Program-made: the position numbers and the translations under genes
Notes under the pieces: model-generated
Told to the model about the DNA's origin: nothing
Seen by the model: only the letters and a program-made list of their open reading frames with translations
Database searches by the model: none
Shown here: piece after piece, positions 32,681 through 45,400 of the stretch
Layout: each line of letters starts with the position of its first letter
Numbering within the stretch: the stretch's first letter is position 1
DNA from: Glandiceps talaboti
Lineage: Eukaryota; Hemichordata; Enteropneusta; Spengelidae
Assembly: GCF_964340395.1 (NCBI RefSeq)
Contig: NC_135550.1
Span: 24,456,676-24,520,675 of the forward strand
Direction: 5' to 3'
DNA length: 64,000 nt

Positions 32681-35600
32681 GTAAGTTTAGAATTCAAAAT
32701 TATGTTCAACATTAATCATTTGTCTTTCATCAACTCAGCAACACTCATTCTTTCAACAAAAACTACAACATAAATTGTGTTCAACTCAAAGTTTTTGTTT
32801 TATTTACTGTGTGTGTAAAATGGGCATGTGGTCACCATACAGTAACTGATGGCTCAGACCACTATAGAGAAGTGGTCTGAGCTGATGGGGATGGATTAAA
32901 AAGGCATTACATTTGTACACTGTAAACAAGCTAATCCAAATACAAAAGGATATCTGATCAACTTGCAGACTAACACTGTGTACCGTTTAAAGTTGTGCCT
33001 GTAATCCTACTAATCCATCCTCATTGCCAAAATTTGTGAGTTGTCTACTTGTCTTATCATATTAGCAAAGGCAGTTCTGTCTTTCATATTGATCCAGACA
33101 TCAAAGGCTTCATCAAAGTCAAAGTTCTGTATGCTAGTGGCCCTTCTACAGAAGTCATGGCTAGAGCATTGACATGCTCTAATGTTAACAAATTTCTATG
33201 TGCCATTTTTAGGCAGAATTTTTGCAAATTTTAATTTAAATATTGTTATATTCTTAGGAGGCAGCTCTGATTCAGCAGGTTATGCTAATGGAGTGTCCAG
33301 TGTTGGTTCTACCGGGGATTCAATAGATGACAGTGTAGGCAGTGAGAAACAGTGTGGTCTCAAGCCGTATATGACAACTACAAGTGGAATAGGAACTGGT
33401 TCGGAATCCCCCAGTGATCATAATCGATCACTAGGCTCCCACAGTCTTCATAAAACTCAACATCTTGTAGGTATGTAGCAAACTTCTGGGCAAAATTTCC
33501 AAGTGGATGATATTGTCAAAATAAAAGTTCATTTTAAGATTCTATGGTATTATTGTCTATTAACTATATTTGTGGTCATTTATTATGACTTAATGGCGAA
33601 CAAAGGCGGGGTTGATTTTGTCTTAGCTACATTGCATTATGCATATTAAGGGTACTGAGCCAGGAAAGTAATTTTCACCAATTCTACATCGTGTGACTTC
33701 TCTGCAAGTATAGGTATAAAAAATTGGCAAATCTCATTGAGAAGAAGCATAGTTGTAGACCGAGGCAAGGCATTCTGGGAAACAAGCAAAAGTTAGGAGC
33801 TAAACACCTTAATTACCAAAGCAGTACTAAGGTTATTGTTTCAAGAGGTGAAATTTTTAGATTTTTAGATTTTTAGATTTTTGGATTTGTTGGCTCTCAT
33901 TAACTGAACCTGTTTGTAAGAAATTAAGCAAAAAGATATTGAAGATTTTTGTAGATAATTTTTATGATATAAACATGACCATTTCAAACTGTTTTAACGC
34001 TGTTTGTTGAAACTTTTAATGTCAAGATGTCTATTTATTTCTTGTTTCCAAACTCTAAAGTTATTTCAACCATTGAATATCAGTAAATCATTTGCATTTG
34101 ATATATGTTCACAATTGCTTTTTACTGTGTACTGAAGAATAACATGTTAAGGAAGAGGTTTTTTGAAATCTTAAAATTGCTCTGAAAAATTTATTTTGTC
34201 GTTTTGGATCATGCGATTGATTGTTATCATGTGCTGCGTAGAGCTAATATATCATGTGCCTCAAACTGCATAGAGCTAATACATCATGTGCCTTAGGTCT
34301 ATGCAGTCTGAGGCACATGATGTATTAGCTCTACGCATCATGTGCCTCAAACTGCATGCATCATGTGCCTCAGACTGCGTAGAACTAATATATCATGTGC
34401 CTCAAACTGCATAGAGCTAATATATCATGTGAACAAACGACATGTTTTCAACATGTTTTTGAAAACTCAAAAATAACTAAAGATTTTTTTTTGTTTTATG
34501 GTTTTACAGTAATGGATTAGTATTGATTTGTATCGCAAGTCTATATGTAGAGACAGATTTATTGACATAAAGATTTCACGAAGTTACATTAAGTAGTATT
34601 TGTTTCTAAATTTGCTCCAGAATCCATACTTACAGTTTATGTTTGTTTGTTTGCCATTACAGAGAGTACAGGCACCAGTAGTAGCAGCACAGACTGGGAG
34701 TATACTGCAATGCCGGTTCATTATGAACAAGAGGCAGTGGTACGTAGATCTATAAGCTATATTGATATTGAATATCTTGAACTCTTAAAAAGTTCAGATC
34801 TGATTGAAATAGAAATTACCTTCACTGTTCCCTCACATTCGAAGTGAAATATATTACAGTATGCCATTCCAAGGTAAAGATCAAAGGTATCCCCCCCCCC
34901 CCCCCCCCCACTCTGTGCAAACTTTTAAAGTGGCCATATGGATGAGGATTGTGCGTTTATTTTGGATTTTTAATTTATAAGACAATTTTATCATGGTTCG
35001 TTCTTGAAAAGTGAATGTAAAATAACACAGACCAAGTCTGTGTTTGGGACTCAATACATCGAAAAATGATAAAAAATGATAAAAAAGTTTGTTATTGTAC
35101 TGACAATACAAACATTTCACACATGTATCAGTCTTTTGCAATGTATTGAGTTACAAACAAGGACTTGACATATATTATTTCATAGTGATTTTTCAAGTAA
35201 ATGATAAAATTGTTATATGTTATAAAATCCAAAATAAATAGCCAATCTTCATCCATATGGCCACTTTATGTAGTACAAAACATCATCTCTACTTGACGTT
35301 TTCAAATGCTATAAATTTAATACATGTCCTTACTAGCTGTGAAAACTGTGTAGTAGGAGAAAGTGACATTGTAAGATAAACATAATATGCAAATTACCAT
35401 CACAGTGTAACATTCCAAGGTCAAGAGGTTCATGGCATGGCCATGGTCAAACTACAGTGAAAGGATAGTCTGATTTCCGTGCGTGCGTGCGTGTGTGTGT
35501 GTGTGTGTGTGAAAACTTTTATCCTAACATGCCCACGGTTCTTGAATTTTATGAAAAGCTCACTGACAAGCCAGAGTGGTTAAATCCAGAAAATACTGCA

Positions 35601-36888
35601 TAAATATGAAGCACTCTGTTGTATTGTAGTCTCTGTGAATGTTTAACAAAATAGCAAAGGGAACATACGATACAAAATACATCCGTCTTACTTTTTGCCC
35701 TTCTTTTCTCCTTATCAGCATTCAAATAAGGAAGAAACAGATTCTCAGGCTACAACAAATTTTCAGCAATTTCACAAAGTCATAGAGTCTGCAGGAAAGA
35801 GAAAGCACATCAGACGCAAACCAGCCAGACCTCATCAAAGTCGACCGTTAGCACCAGATGAAATGTCCAGTAGTTCATCCACTACTGCAGCTGAGTCAAT
35901 TTTCCTTGAACCACAGCCACAGACTTCTCAACAGAGCAATGCCAAGTCACTCACGTCAATGTATGGCAGCATACACAACAAAAGAAGTCTTGATGAATCA
36001 ACAGAAATGCTGGACCCATGTACTACAGACATGAAGCCATGCAATGATGGAGATAAGGCACTGAAAAGAAGACGTTTTCACAGAACTTTTGAAGCTCTGA
36101 AGGAGTGTGGATTGTTAGATTTAACTTTGCAAACTGCAGCACTGATAGAACAGAATAAGAACTTGCAACAGCAACTTGATGCTTTGAAATCAGAGACTCA
36201 AATCTTGTATGGCTCCCTCAAACAAATGGACATGTCCTCATTCAATACCGGAGTGTTGGGCCAAATGATCCAGGCTGGTCAAATGGCTCAAATTGGACAC
36301 GGGTCGCAAGTCAGTCAAGATGTTCAAGTTGGTCAATGGGTTCAAGCCAATCAAGTTCAAGTTGGTCAAGGGGTTCAAGCCAATCAAGAAGTTCAAGTCA
36401 GTCAAGGGGTTCAAGCCAATCAAGTATTTCAAGTTGGTCTAGGGCCTCAAGCCAATCAAGAGGTTCAAGTCGGTGAAGGGCATCAAGCCAGTCTAGGGGC
36501 TCAAGGCAATCAAGGGGTGCTAGCCAGTCACAGTGGTCCTAGCCAGGCTTTGTTGAACACTTTTCCATTTCAGCACTTTATATACAATAGTTTCAGCTTA
36601 AATCAGCAATTGTTCTCTCCGGGACAGATGATGCCATCAGCTATAACATCTCAGCCCAATGTGTCACAAACAGTGCTTTTTGCGGGTAACGAGTTCAAAA
36701 GTGATATCGGACAAAATGATAAGCAAAATAAACAACAATTGAATCAGATATTGGAACAGCAGCTGCAACAGCAACAGCAGCCGCAAGGACAACAACAACA
36801 AAACCAACAACAGAAGAATCGACAACAGCAAGGAGAAAAGAAAGAAAAAACACATTCAGATTCCGTCATTTACAAGGAAAAGAGATAG
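32485..36888 (+). CDS. CIPC: CIPC-like protein (CLOCK-interacting pacemaker family), four coding exons
   Basis: Exons 32485-32680, 33258-33470, 34663-34739 and 35719-36888 join in phase to 551 residues. The diagnostic part is residues about 278-331: KRRRFHRTFEALKECGLLDL followed by TLQTAALIEQNKNL and LDALKSETQI. This matches the C-terminal block of vertebrate CIPC (HRRF..T...L..SGLLEITLKT..LI.QN), a leucine-rich helix. The rest is low complexity: Ser/Asp-rich N-terminus with DSAGYANG resembling the CIPC DSGFSDGSS element, basic patches (KRKHIRRK, KRRR) that could act as nuclear signals, a Gln/Val repeat at about 347-430, and a polyGln/Lys-rich tail from about 495. Vertebrate CIPC binds CLOCK and represses CLOCK-BMAL1 transcription. 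Assignment rests on one conserved block, so the role is an inference. Downstream, AATAAA occurs at 37377-37382. Confidence 0.7.
33258..33470 (+). CDS. CIPC: CIPC-like exon 2
   Basis: 213 nt, phase 1 to 1, between a ttcttag acceptor and a gtatgt donor. Encodes GSSDSAGYANGVSSVGSTGD and later GIGTGSESPSDHNRSLGSH. Ser/Gly-rich, no recognised fold. Confidence 0.7.
34228..34431. repeat. Cluster of direct and inverted 33-bp units
   Basis: Unit type ATCATGTGCCTCAAACTGCA followed by TAGAGCTAATA occurs about five times. One copy is inverted (about 34305-34336), so 34264-34292 and 34305-34334 can form a hairpin. In a CIPC-like gene intron. Confidence 0.85.
34663..34739 (+). CDS. CIPC: CIPC-like exon 3
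   Basis: 77 nt, phase 1 in and 0 out. Encodes STGTSSSSTDWEYTAMPVHY then EQEAV; acceptor attacag, donor gtacgt. Supported by phase compatibility on both sides rather than by homology. Confidence 0.65.
34927..35267. mobile_element. Palindromic MITE-like element, family A copy 2
   Basis: Same ends as the element at 1350 (AAAGTGGCCATATGGATGAG, and its inverse at the right end) and the same order of internal motifs, but more diverged. If the ends are counted from AAGTGG, both flanks show TA. Lies in the intron between the last two exons of the CIPC-like gene. A run of C residues sits just before it (about 34890-34909). Confidence 0.8.
35719..36888 (+). CDS. CIPC: CIPC-like exon 4 with conserved block, VQ repeat and polyGln tail
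   Basis: Strong polypyrimidine acceptor ending cttatcag, stop TAG at 36886-36888. Contains the CIPC-type block (36064-36225), an in-frame degenerate repeat of units like VQVGQGVQANQ (36271-36522), and a Gln-rich end with QQLQQQQQPQGQQQQ. The basic segment KRKHIRRKPARPHQSR lies near the start of the exon. Confidence 0.8.
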   Translation, partial: HSNKEETDSQATTNFQQFHKVIESAGKRKHIRRKPARPHQSRPLAPDEMSSSSSTTAAESIFLEPQPQTSQQSNAKSLTSMYGSIHNKRSLDESTEMLDPCTTDMKPCNDGDKALKRRRFHRTFEALKECGLLDLTLQTAALIEQNKNLQQQLDALKSETQILYGSLKQMDMSSFNTGVLGQMIQAGQMAQIGHGSQVSQDVQVGQWVQANQVQVGQGVQANQEVQVSQGVQANQVFQVGLGPQANQEVQVGEGHQASLGAQGNQGVLASHSGPSQALLNTFPFQHFIYNSFSLNQQLFSPGQMMPSAITSQPNVSQTVLFAGNEFKSDIGQNDKQNKQQLNQILEQQLQQQQQPQGQQQQNQQQKNRQQQGEKKEKTHSDSVIYKEKR

Positions 36889-37376
36889 TGAACAGAGCAA
36901 TATGAAAGCAATTAATTTGTGGGAGAAGCAAAGCTCTTACTGTACTTTAAAAGTACTAAATATTCTGAAATATCGTTCAGCTCTTGAAAGTACTGAATTA
37001 AGATGTTGATTTATGGATGTCTTACACTTGTATATGTAAGACAGCAGTTAATGAAATGTTCATCCCATGGACTGATAATTGTAAGGGTTCTCTCTTCTTG
37101 CTGGGTTGGTACTAGTATGTAAGGTACGCCATGACAGGTGTCCTCACACATCAGTCAACTCCTCTCACTTCAGATTTCATCCCAGACGACAGATCCTCCA
37201 TGTGTGCTACCCCGTTCAGAGCAGTTTGGCCAATTTAATGAAAACCTGGTGTAAAAGCAATTCTGTATCTTTGGTTTTAGGTTTTTTTTTGCAATCTTAT
37301 ATTTGCATTATTGATGACACTTCTTACATAAAAATCCCTTTTTTTGCACATTGTTTTGAGTACTACAATAAGGCAT

Positions 37377-37382
37377 AATAAA
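37377..37382 (+). terminator. Candidate polyadenylation signal of the CIPC-like gene
   Basis: AATAAA about 490 bases after the stop codon, just before an inserted MITE-like element. Further AATAAA hexamers occur near 38873 and 39119, so a longer 3' UTR is possible. Confidence 0.3.
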
Positions 37383-37390
37383 AAAAATTG

Positions 37391-37712
37391 TTTGGTTCTT
37401 GTTACCTGACCTCTACCTATTTTTACACGCCAACCCTAAACATTTTTTTTACGTATTCAAGAAAAATAATAAAATCGTGAAAATTTATGAAGTCTCGCAA
37501 GAAATAGTGGATGCGGAGATTGACTTCAACTTAAAAAGACAATATGAAACTGTTAATCCAATCTGTAATGTCTGTACATCTGATGAGAAGAAACCAATAA
37601 CACAGACTATTTGAACTAAACACTCAAACATGAAAAAAAAAATATACATGTAAAAATAAATAAAAAATCTACCTACCCCACCAATTCTAAAATTGACTGT
37701 AATTGGAACCAC
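37391..37712 (+). mobile_element. Short inverted-repeat element, family B copy 1
   Basis: About 320 bp that matches 48606-48945 over its length in the same orientation. Ends are imperfect inverted repeats (TGGTTCTTGTTAC at the left, GTAATTGGAACCA at the right). The interior is non-coding. Located 0.5 kb after the CIPC-like stop, possibly inside its 3' UTR. Confidence 0.7.
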
Positions 37713-39287
37713 ATAATTCTTTTTATTAGGCCTAACAAAGATATTTTAATGCATTTCCAGTGTCTTATACACACATACAAAATTTTAGCGCCCCCCCCCC
37801 CCTTCCCAGGAGGCTACAATGGGTTCCTTCCTTCTTTATTTGTTGCGACCAATTTCTAAATTGTGTCTCTATTCAGTGACATGCAAGTATAGTATTTCAG
37901 GTGAGACTGTCTTCTATGAAGCCTTGTCCACTGTTAACATTCAATACACTACTGAGTAGTGTGTCAAATTTGTTGCACACATTGTAAAAATTAAAAGATT
38001 CACATTACAGCAGACATAAATGTGCCATTCTTCTATTTCATCAAACGTTGTCACATTTGATCAAGTGATGTCTATTTTGTAATGAAAATTTGTACATTAC
38101 TTGGTTACAGTATACATATGGTGCTCATTTGATTTGATGTGAATTTAGTCATCATCAGTCTCTTCATAGTGATGTGTCAATGTTAAACTTTTCCTTGGTA
38201 ATCACGTTATTCTGAAACTTCCCGATAAAGGGAAAGCAGCTCTGGAAATTTTCCTGAGGGGAGGGGGGTTCTGTTTTCTTGAGGAGAAAGTACTATAATG
38301 AGACAGGAGCATTTGCTACAATGCACTGTACTGTACAATATTTTACCCACAATTCTCTCTGGTGTGTACTGTTGGACATTATCACCTTGAAGCCAGACAT
38401 ATCTCACCAGTGTACAGGGTTTTGTATAAACATTTTTCACATTTGCGAAGTGTGGAATTGCCACTGATGAGTTTTTGAATACCCATTTTCATTGGTTCTG
38501 ATATTAGTGACTTTTTGTAGGAGATAGCAATTTTAGAAATTAGTCAACAGATTTTCTTGAAAGACATGCAGAATATTTGCAAAAAACTAAGGAAAATATC
38601 TGCACCTGTTATGATTTTGCTGAAGATATAGATTACTCTGAATAGGTATAACAAAAGAAATTTGCATATTAAAACTCTTCATACAAACTGACTACCCAAG
38701 TAAGTGATACCTAGATGTTAAAAAGTGTTTTATTCAGAGTTAAACTTGATTGTAGTATATTTTTAAACAAGATTTAGAACTTTATTTTTGCTTGAAAAGC
38801 CTATTTTGTTACATAATTTAAACAAAATTATTATGCTTAAAATGTTGAGAAATATGTTATAGAAGAAGTTATAAAATAAAGAACCTCCAAGCATACCAAT
38901 CAGGGAGATTTGTGGGTAATAATATATTGTACAGTGTATTGTTGTTTTTCTTCATTTTTAAGACATGTAAATGGTACATTTGAAGTGTATATGCAATAAC
39001 ATGTCAGTCTACGAACAAAGCAAGAATGTCATGTTATCAGTTCCTGCATTAAAAAAGTTATTTAAGTTTTATCCAGTGTAAAGTCTTTGTCAGCACCGCT
39101 TTTTGGTGTTGAATAATTGTAATAAAAATGTCAAGTTAAGATGATGGTGTGTCTTTAGTTGATTTGTCTTCAGTGTATGTATGTTGTATCGAAACTTGCA
39201 TCCCAACTGGTAGTATTATAGTACATGTGAAAACACTAGCAACATTTCTAAAATGGTGTTATGATTGGTAGCCAGGTTCCTCGTGTT

Positions 39288-40137
39288 GAAGGATGATTGG
39301 CAGTGCAGCTCTAACCTCTGTGTTAGTGAATGTAACCTGTTGTAGGATGACTGACAGCTCCAACCTGTGTTTTTGATTGTAACATATAGGATGACTGACA
39401 GCTTTTAGCCTCTATTAGAGAATGTAACATGTAGGATGATTGGCAGCTCTAACCTGTGTGTTAGTGAATGTAACATGTAGGATGATTGGCAGCTCTAACC
39501 TCTGTTAGTGAATGTAACATGTAGGATGATTGGCAGCTCTAACCTCTGTGTTAGTGAATGTAACATGTAGGATGATTGGCAGTTCTAACCTCTGTTAGTG
39601 TATGGAACATGTAGGATGATTGGCAGCTCTAACCTCTGTGTTAGTGAATGTAACATGTAGGATGATTGGCAGCTCTAACCTCTGTGTTAGTGAATGTAAC
39701 ATGTAGGATGATTGGCAGTGCTAACCTCTGTGTTAGTGAATGTAACATGTAGGATGATTGGCAGCTCTAACCTCTGTGTTAGTGAATGTAACATGTAGGA
39801 TGATTGGCAGTGCTAACCTCTGTGTTAGTGAATGTAACATGTAGGATGATTGGCAGCTCTAACCTCTGTGTTAGTGAATGTAACATGTAGGATGATTGGC
39901 AGCTCTAACCTCTGTTAGTGTATGGAACATGTAGGATGATTGGCAGCTCTAACCTCTGTGTTAGTGAATGTAACATGTAGGATGATTGGCAGCTCTAACC
40001 TCTGTGTTAGTGAATGTAACATGTAGGATGATTGGCAGCTCTAACCTCTGTGTTAGTGAATGTAACATGTAGGATGATTGGCAGTCATTATTTGTCTTAG
40101 TGAATATAATATGTTGTAGGATGATTGACAGCTCTAA
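39288..40137. repeat. 46-bp minisatellite, about 18 copies
   Basis: Units contain AATGTAACATGTAGGATGAT, TGGCAGCTCTAACC and TCTGTGTTAGTG. Some lack four bases (TGTG). Lies between the 3' ends of the CIPC-like gene and TXNDC16. Confidence 0.95.
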
Positions 40138-41016
40138 CCGCACGGCTAGGTAATAGGATGCCCACATCATACAAGCAGCAACACCAATCTTGTATTTGTA
40201 CACAGTGTAGCAAGCAGCACACTAATCTCCGAGCTTGCATACATGGATCAGGATGTTATGAAAACTTGTAACCAGGGATATTGGGGTATGATTTGTAACA
40301 TACAGTGAAGACGAGTAAAATTCTCTGGTTATGATGTATACCAAAGTATAGGGCATACTTTTGTTACATTCAGTGAAGACAAAAACTTCAGACTCTGGTT
40401 ATGATGGGTAAGATTTAGAACATCTTTTATGCAAGATAAAGTTTGGCAAATACTACAGCTCTCAATAAATAGTGAAATACAGATAGAAGAAAAGGCAAAT
40501 ACAAATTTTAAATAACAGTATGGAAATCCCTAAACCTATCTAACTCTCTATAAATATATATATATAATTAACACCTCGGCACCCTTTCCTTGATGAGGTC
40601 TCAGATATTTTCACTTTTCCATAATTTCAAATGGATACTCTTTCCTGAAAAACATTTTGATGTAAAAATCCAGCTCTGGAAGAACACTTCCATGTTCTTT
40701 ACATTATGTAAAAAATAGACAACTCATTAATAGCAAAGCTTTTAATTTCTTCTGTTTTGGGTATCATATTGAGTATGTGAGAATTTACACCATCAGCAGT
40801 AGTGTTTAATGATTGTATGTCACATAGGAATCAACATTTGAAAGATAATATAAATCCACCTGCGAGGATTAGTTACTATACTAAAAGTTGATAATTGTTC
40901 TAGTAACCTTTCTCAAAATCATAACTGGAAATAATCTAAACTGATTTGAGTATTACAGTACTTTCTTACGAATGGCAAGACGCTGTTGCTTTGAAAATAT
41001 ACAAATATTGCACACT

Positions 41017-41148
<132 letters not shown>

Positions 41149-42018
41149 ATACTGATAGAGTCATTGCTATAATTACTAAATATATATTTTGTGTGTCAAA
41201 AATCCTAAGTTTTTTATTCATTTTTTTTTCGGTTGTGACCTGACATGTTTTTGCATCGAAGTGTAATAAACTGTAAGAGTTGATGAAGTATCCATCAAAT
41301 ACATACTTATAGGCCTGTAGTATAACAATAAATCATTCACCAATATTCATAAAGTGACAATTGAAATTTATGATATACCCAATTAAATTTAGACTACATT
41401 TTATTCCCATCAAATCACCACAGCCAGCAAAAGATAAATATACAATATCAATAAATTGTGTTCTCTTTTTTTTAATCAAAGTCCTCATCATTTATAAATT
41501 TATATTTTTCAATAGTTCAGCTTAAACACTGTCTCATATGTGGCTGTCTACTTGCAATAAATTACATTTGTACTGATTGTTAGAATGTAACCAAGCAGGT
41601 TTTGCAGGAAGTGAACATGACCTTTTTAACAAAACAAGTTATCCTTTAATAGAAGGATGGTTTACTAGCGAGGACATGTGTAACCATGGTTACAATGAGA
41701 AGAAGAAAAAAGAATTTTCAGCTGGGCTTTTATGTGGTGGAAAAAACACATCTGCAAAGGAAGTGAACATGTATTCAAAATGAAATTTTGTATTTGTCAG
41801 TATATGCTTAAGTATCTGGTGTTTGGGATTCACTCACTGAATTATCGCGTGACAAGTACTAGTGAAATCGATCGATGATAACCATGGCAACCAATACAAT
41901 TGTCTATTAAAGATGATAAGAAGAATGTGTTTGGACAATATAATCCTATTACCTTTGTCTATTTAGTTGTCTCAAAAATAGAACTTTGATATAAAAAACA
42001 AAACAAAATATAAATATA

Positions 42019-42024
42019 TTTATT
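42019..42024 (-). terminator. Candidate polyadenylation signal of TXNDC16
   Basis: AATAAA on the minus strand (tttatt on the plus strand), about 160 bases after the stop codon. Position is reasonable, but other AT-rich hexamers exist nearby. Confidence 0.4.
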
Positions 42025-42186
42025 TAACAAAAGTAATATGCAGTGGGTACATTTTTTGTCAAAGTATTTTTTTAGTCAATTACTTGCAGGGAAATGACGC
42101 AAGATATAAATAGGCTGATAATATGACTGGCAAATCCTGAAAGAAATATTTGAAAGCTCAGTGTGGGGAGGACTTTGTGAGGCACT

Positions 42187-42407
42187 TCAAAGCTCAGTGT
42201 GGGAATGACTTTGTTCATTTTCTGCTTCATTCATATTTGATGATTTGCTGCCTCGAGGTCGAATGATTCCTCCACTACGAAACTCTTTTTGTTTCTCTTC
42301 ACCTGATGATGATGGTGGTTCTTCTATTATTCCCATTTCTGAATCAATGAAAAACAGAAAGTCGTATCCTGGCATCATTGGTTTCCATTTACCCTCTCGG
42401 AGTTCAC
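42187..42407 (-). CDS. TXNDC16: TXNDC16 last exon, ending in HTEL
   Basis: 221 nt, phase 1 in. Encodes ELREGKWKPMMPGYDFLFFI, a Ser/Glu-rich hydrophilic stretch, and the terminal residues EQSHSHTEL before the stop at 42187-42189. HTEL is a known variant of the KDEL retrieval signal, consistent with ER residence. Confidence 0.92.
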
Positions 42408-45400
42408 CTGTGAAAAATAATATTTAATTAACAATTAATCTTTAAAAACTTAAAACAAATAATCAAACACTTTTTAGTATCCATTTCTGAGATGCGTGTA
42501 TTTTGCTCTTTTGCTATATTCGCACTAACAACACAGAATGAAAGAAAATTAACCATTAAACAGGCACTCAATGATTCCATACGTTGTATAAATTTACCGT
42601 TCTTGTGATTTGCCAACACATATATAACACTATGGAAATATATCTTACTGTCAACAGAATATGCCTACAAAAATTTGAATTGATCCCACTCTTTTTACAT
42701 AAATGATGACAGTGGTAGAAAGACAGTGAAGACAAGATACAACCACACTTACAAACACACACACACACACAGACAGACAGACAGACAGACACAGAATTAT
42801 AACATAACCTCACCTTATCGGGGTAAAAGATAATATAGATACAGAAAGTAATGGCTATCATTTACCAACCAATCAGGGTGAAGTATCAAACTAATCTCCA
42901 TACAGACACTCATGGCTATCATTTACCAACCAATCAGGGTGAAGTATCAAACTAATCTCCATACAGACACTCATGGCTATCATTTACCAACCAATCAGGG
43001 TGAAGTATCAAACTAATCTCCATACAGACACTCATGGCTATCATTTACCAACCAATCAGGGTGAAGTATCAAACTAATCTCCATACAGACACTCATGGCT
43101 ATCATTTACCAACCAATCAAGGTGAAGTATCAAACTAGTCTCCATACAGACACTCATGGCTATCATTTACCAACCAATCAGGGTGAAGTATCAAACTAAT
43201 CTCCATACAGACACTCATGGCTATCATTTACCAACCAATCAGGGTGAAGTATCAAACTAATCTTCATACAGAAAATAAAGGCTATCATTTACCAACCAAT
43301 CAGGATAAAGTATATCACATCTCATTAGCATACATCCATAAAACTTACTTGTGTGCATTTTGATTTCTCCTCCTTTGAGCATATGTAACCACTTAATAAT
43401 ACCAGATTTGTCAATATCATATGGATGTGGATAGCTATACACTTTGCCATCTTGGTGGTTGACCATAACAATTGAAGGTATGGGGGCTTCTGTTATATAA
43501 TTATGTAGAATATAGCCTCCCATTGAACCGTCATCCTCCCTGTAAGATACAAGCAATCACAGGTCTGGATAATCATTGGTTGTAGTAAAAAACAAAATGG
43601 CGGGCTTCATTTACTGAAGAGATACCTATACTACTGACAAGCTTTATCAAGAACTATCAATGACTAGTACACATGTAAACTGAAAATATATATGCTGTAT
43701 TCATATTGATCCACAATTTATTTGTTAGGGGTAATACATGTTGTAGTTTTAATTTTTAGGATTCCTTGTAAATTTGTGTATACAATCAGATCATACAACA
43801 GGTATGATGTAGTTCTATAGTACAGATAGTCATACTGTAAATTATAGTATAACCATACATCAAAACAAATGTCTTTTTTCCTTTGTTGTAAGTAACAGTC
43901 AAAACAAAATAAACAAGGCAAATTTCAGCACTCCTGTTTAATTTTTTTGTACAATCATTTCATGTTATCATGTGTTGTTTCTTTTTTGGGATCATTTTCT
44001 GAAGAACAAAGATATTTAGATACATATTGGCTTCTTCAATTTGAAATGTTAATCTCACTCTCCATGTCACCATAAATCCACACCAGTACACAGTACAAGT
44101 TAACGGGAAAAATGGTAGAAAATTCAATAACATGCCCAATTGGTAGCCTAGCAACATTCATCTACACATCCTGATATGGAAAACAACAGAATTGAAGATG
44201 ACTTACAAATTCATCCAACAGAATATCAAATCAGAAAACTGTCCACTCTTTGCTATCTCTGCTATAACCTGACTAGGTTGACCTTCCAAATCAACAGTGT
44301 TACCAAATAATATAAGGAAAGGTCGTTGTAGTGACTGATAGGCTACAAAATTACTGGCTCTTAATTCAGTCTGCAAGATAAAAATATAACAATATTATGA
44401 GCTGGTGAATAGTTACAAATAAATTAAAAACTTTGCGTCAAAGTACAGAGAGTGGGGGGGGGGGAGATGTGGTCATGTTTACTATGTAATGTGTGAGGGT
44501 TTGGACAAACACATCCTGTATGACTAACTACATTGGTGAAACGGAAAGAACATTACAATCCAGATTTCAGGAACACCGACACCCTAGTTTTGCATCATCA
44601 GATGTTTCCAAATACATTCCTAAATTTGAAACCATGTTGAACTTGAACACTCTTTCCTCAAGACCAAAATTTAAAGCATTATTATAGCAAATATGTATGT
44701 GTATTGTGTTTACTAAATTAGACATATTTTGTGTCTTTAAGCTCTGTTTGTGCAATCTCTTGAGAAAGCACAGGAGAAGAAATACAGATTTAAACTTACA
44801 TATATGGGTAGACTAGAATGCTTAATGAAATCAATCACATCATTGGTTGGTAATAATTGCTGTAGTACAACATAAGGTTGGTGTTCATCATTCAATTTGA
44901 TAATAATGATGCTGGAAACACCCGTGTCAAACCTTGGGGCTCTGAAATTAATGAACACAGGTAACAAAGGGTGTCAAAAAATGAACGGTTGTGTGGCAAA
45001 GTGTTAGATTTAGCACTTCATGAGCCTAGCTGCTGCCTACTAGGAAAAACAATGTATGATGACAATTTACAATTAAACAGTCACAAGTGACAGCTACTGT
45101 GTCAGAATAGCTCTACTATGGTGATTTCAATGAAAAGGACATATTTAGAGGCAAAATATGCAAGGTGGACAAACACAACATGCAAGCTATATTGTATGAA
45201 TTTAAATTACTAGTCTACCTATGTTAATGATAACCCTGTTATTCCTTTTGACAGAAAATTACAGAAAACACGGAACTGTTGTTAAAACTTTTTTGTGTCA
45301 TCCCTGGCAAATGTATTCAGTGATGTATCTGTTCTGTCTTTCCTGCGAATGTGATACTTGCCGTACTGTATATCTGCTTTAGTTTGTTGTTTTCCGAATA

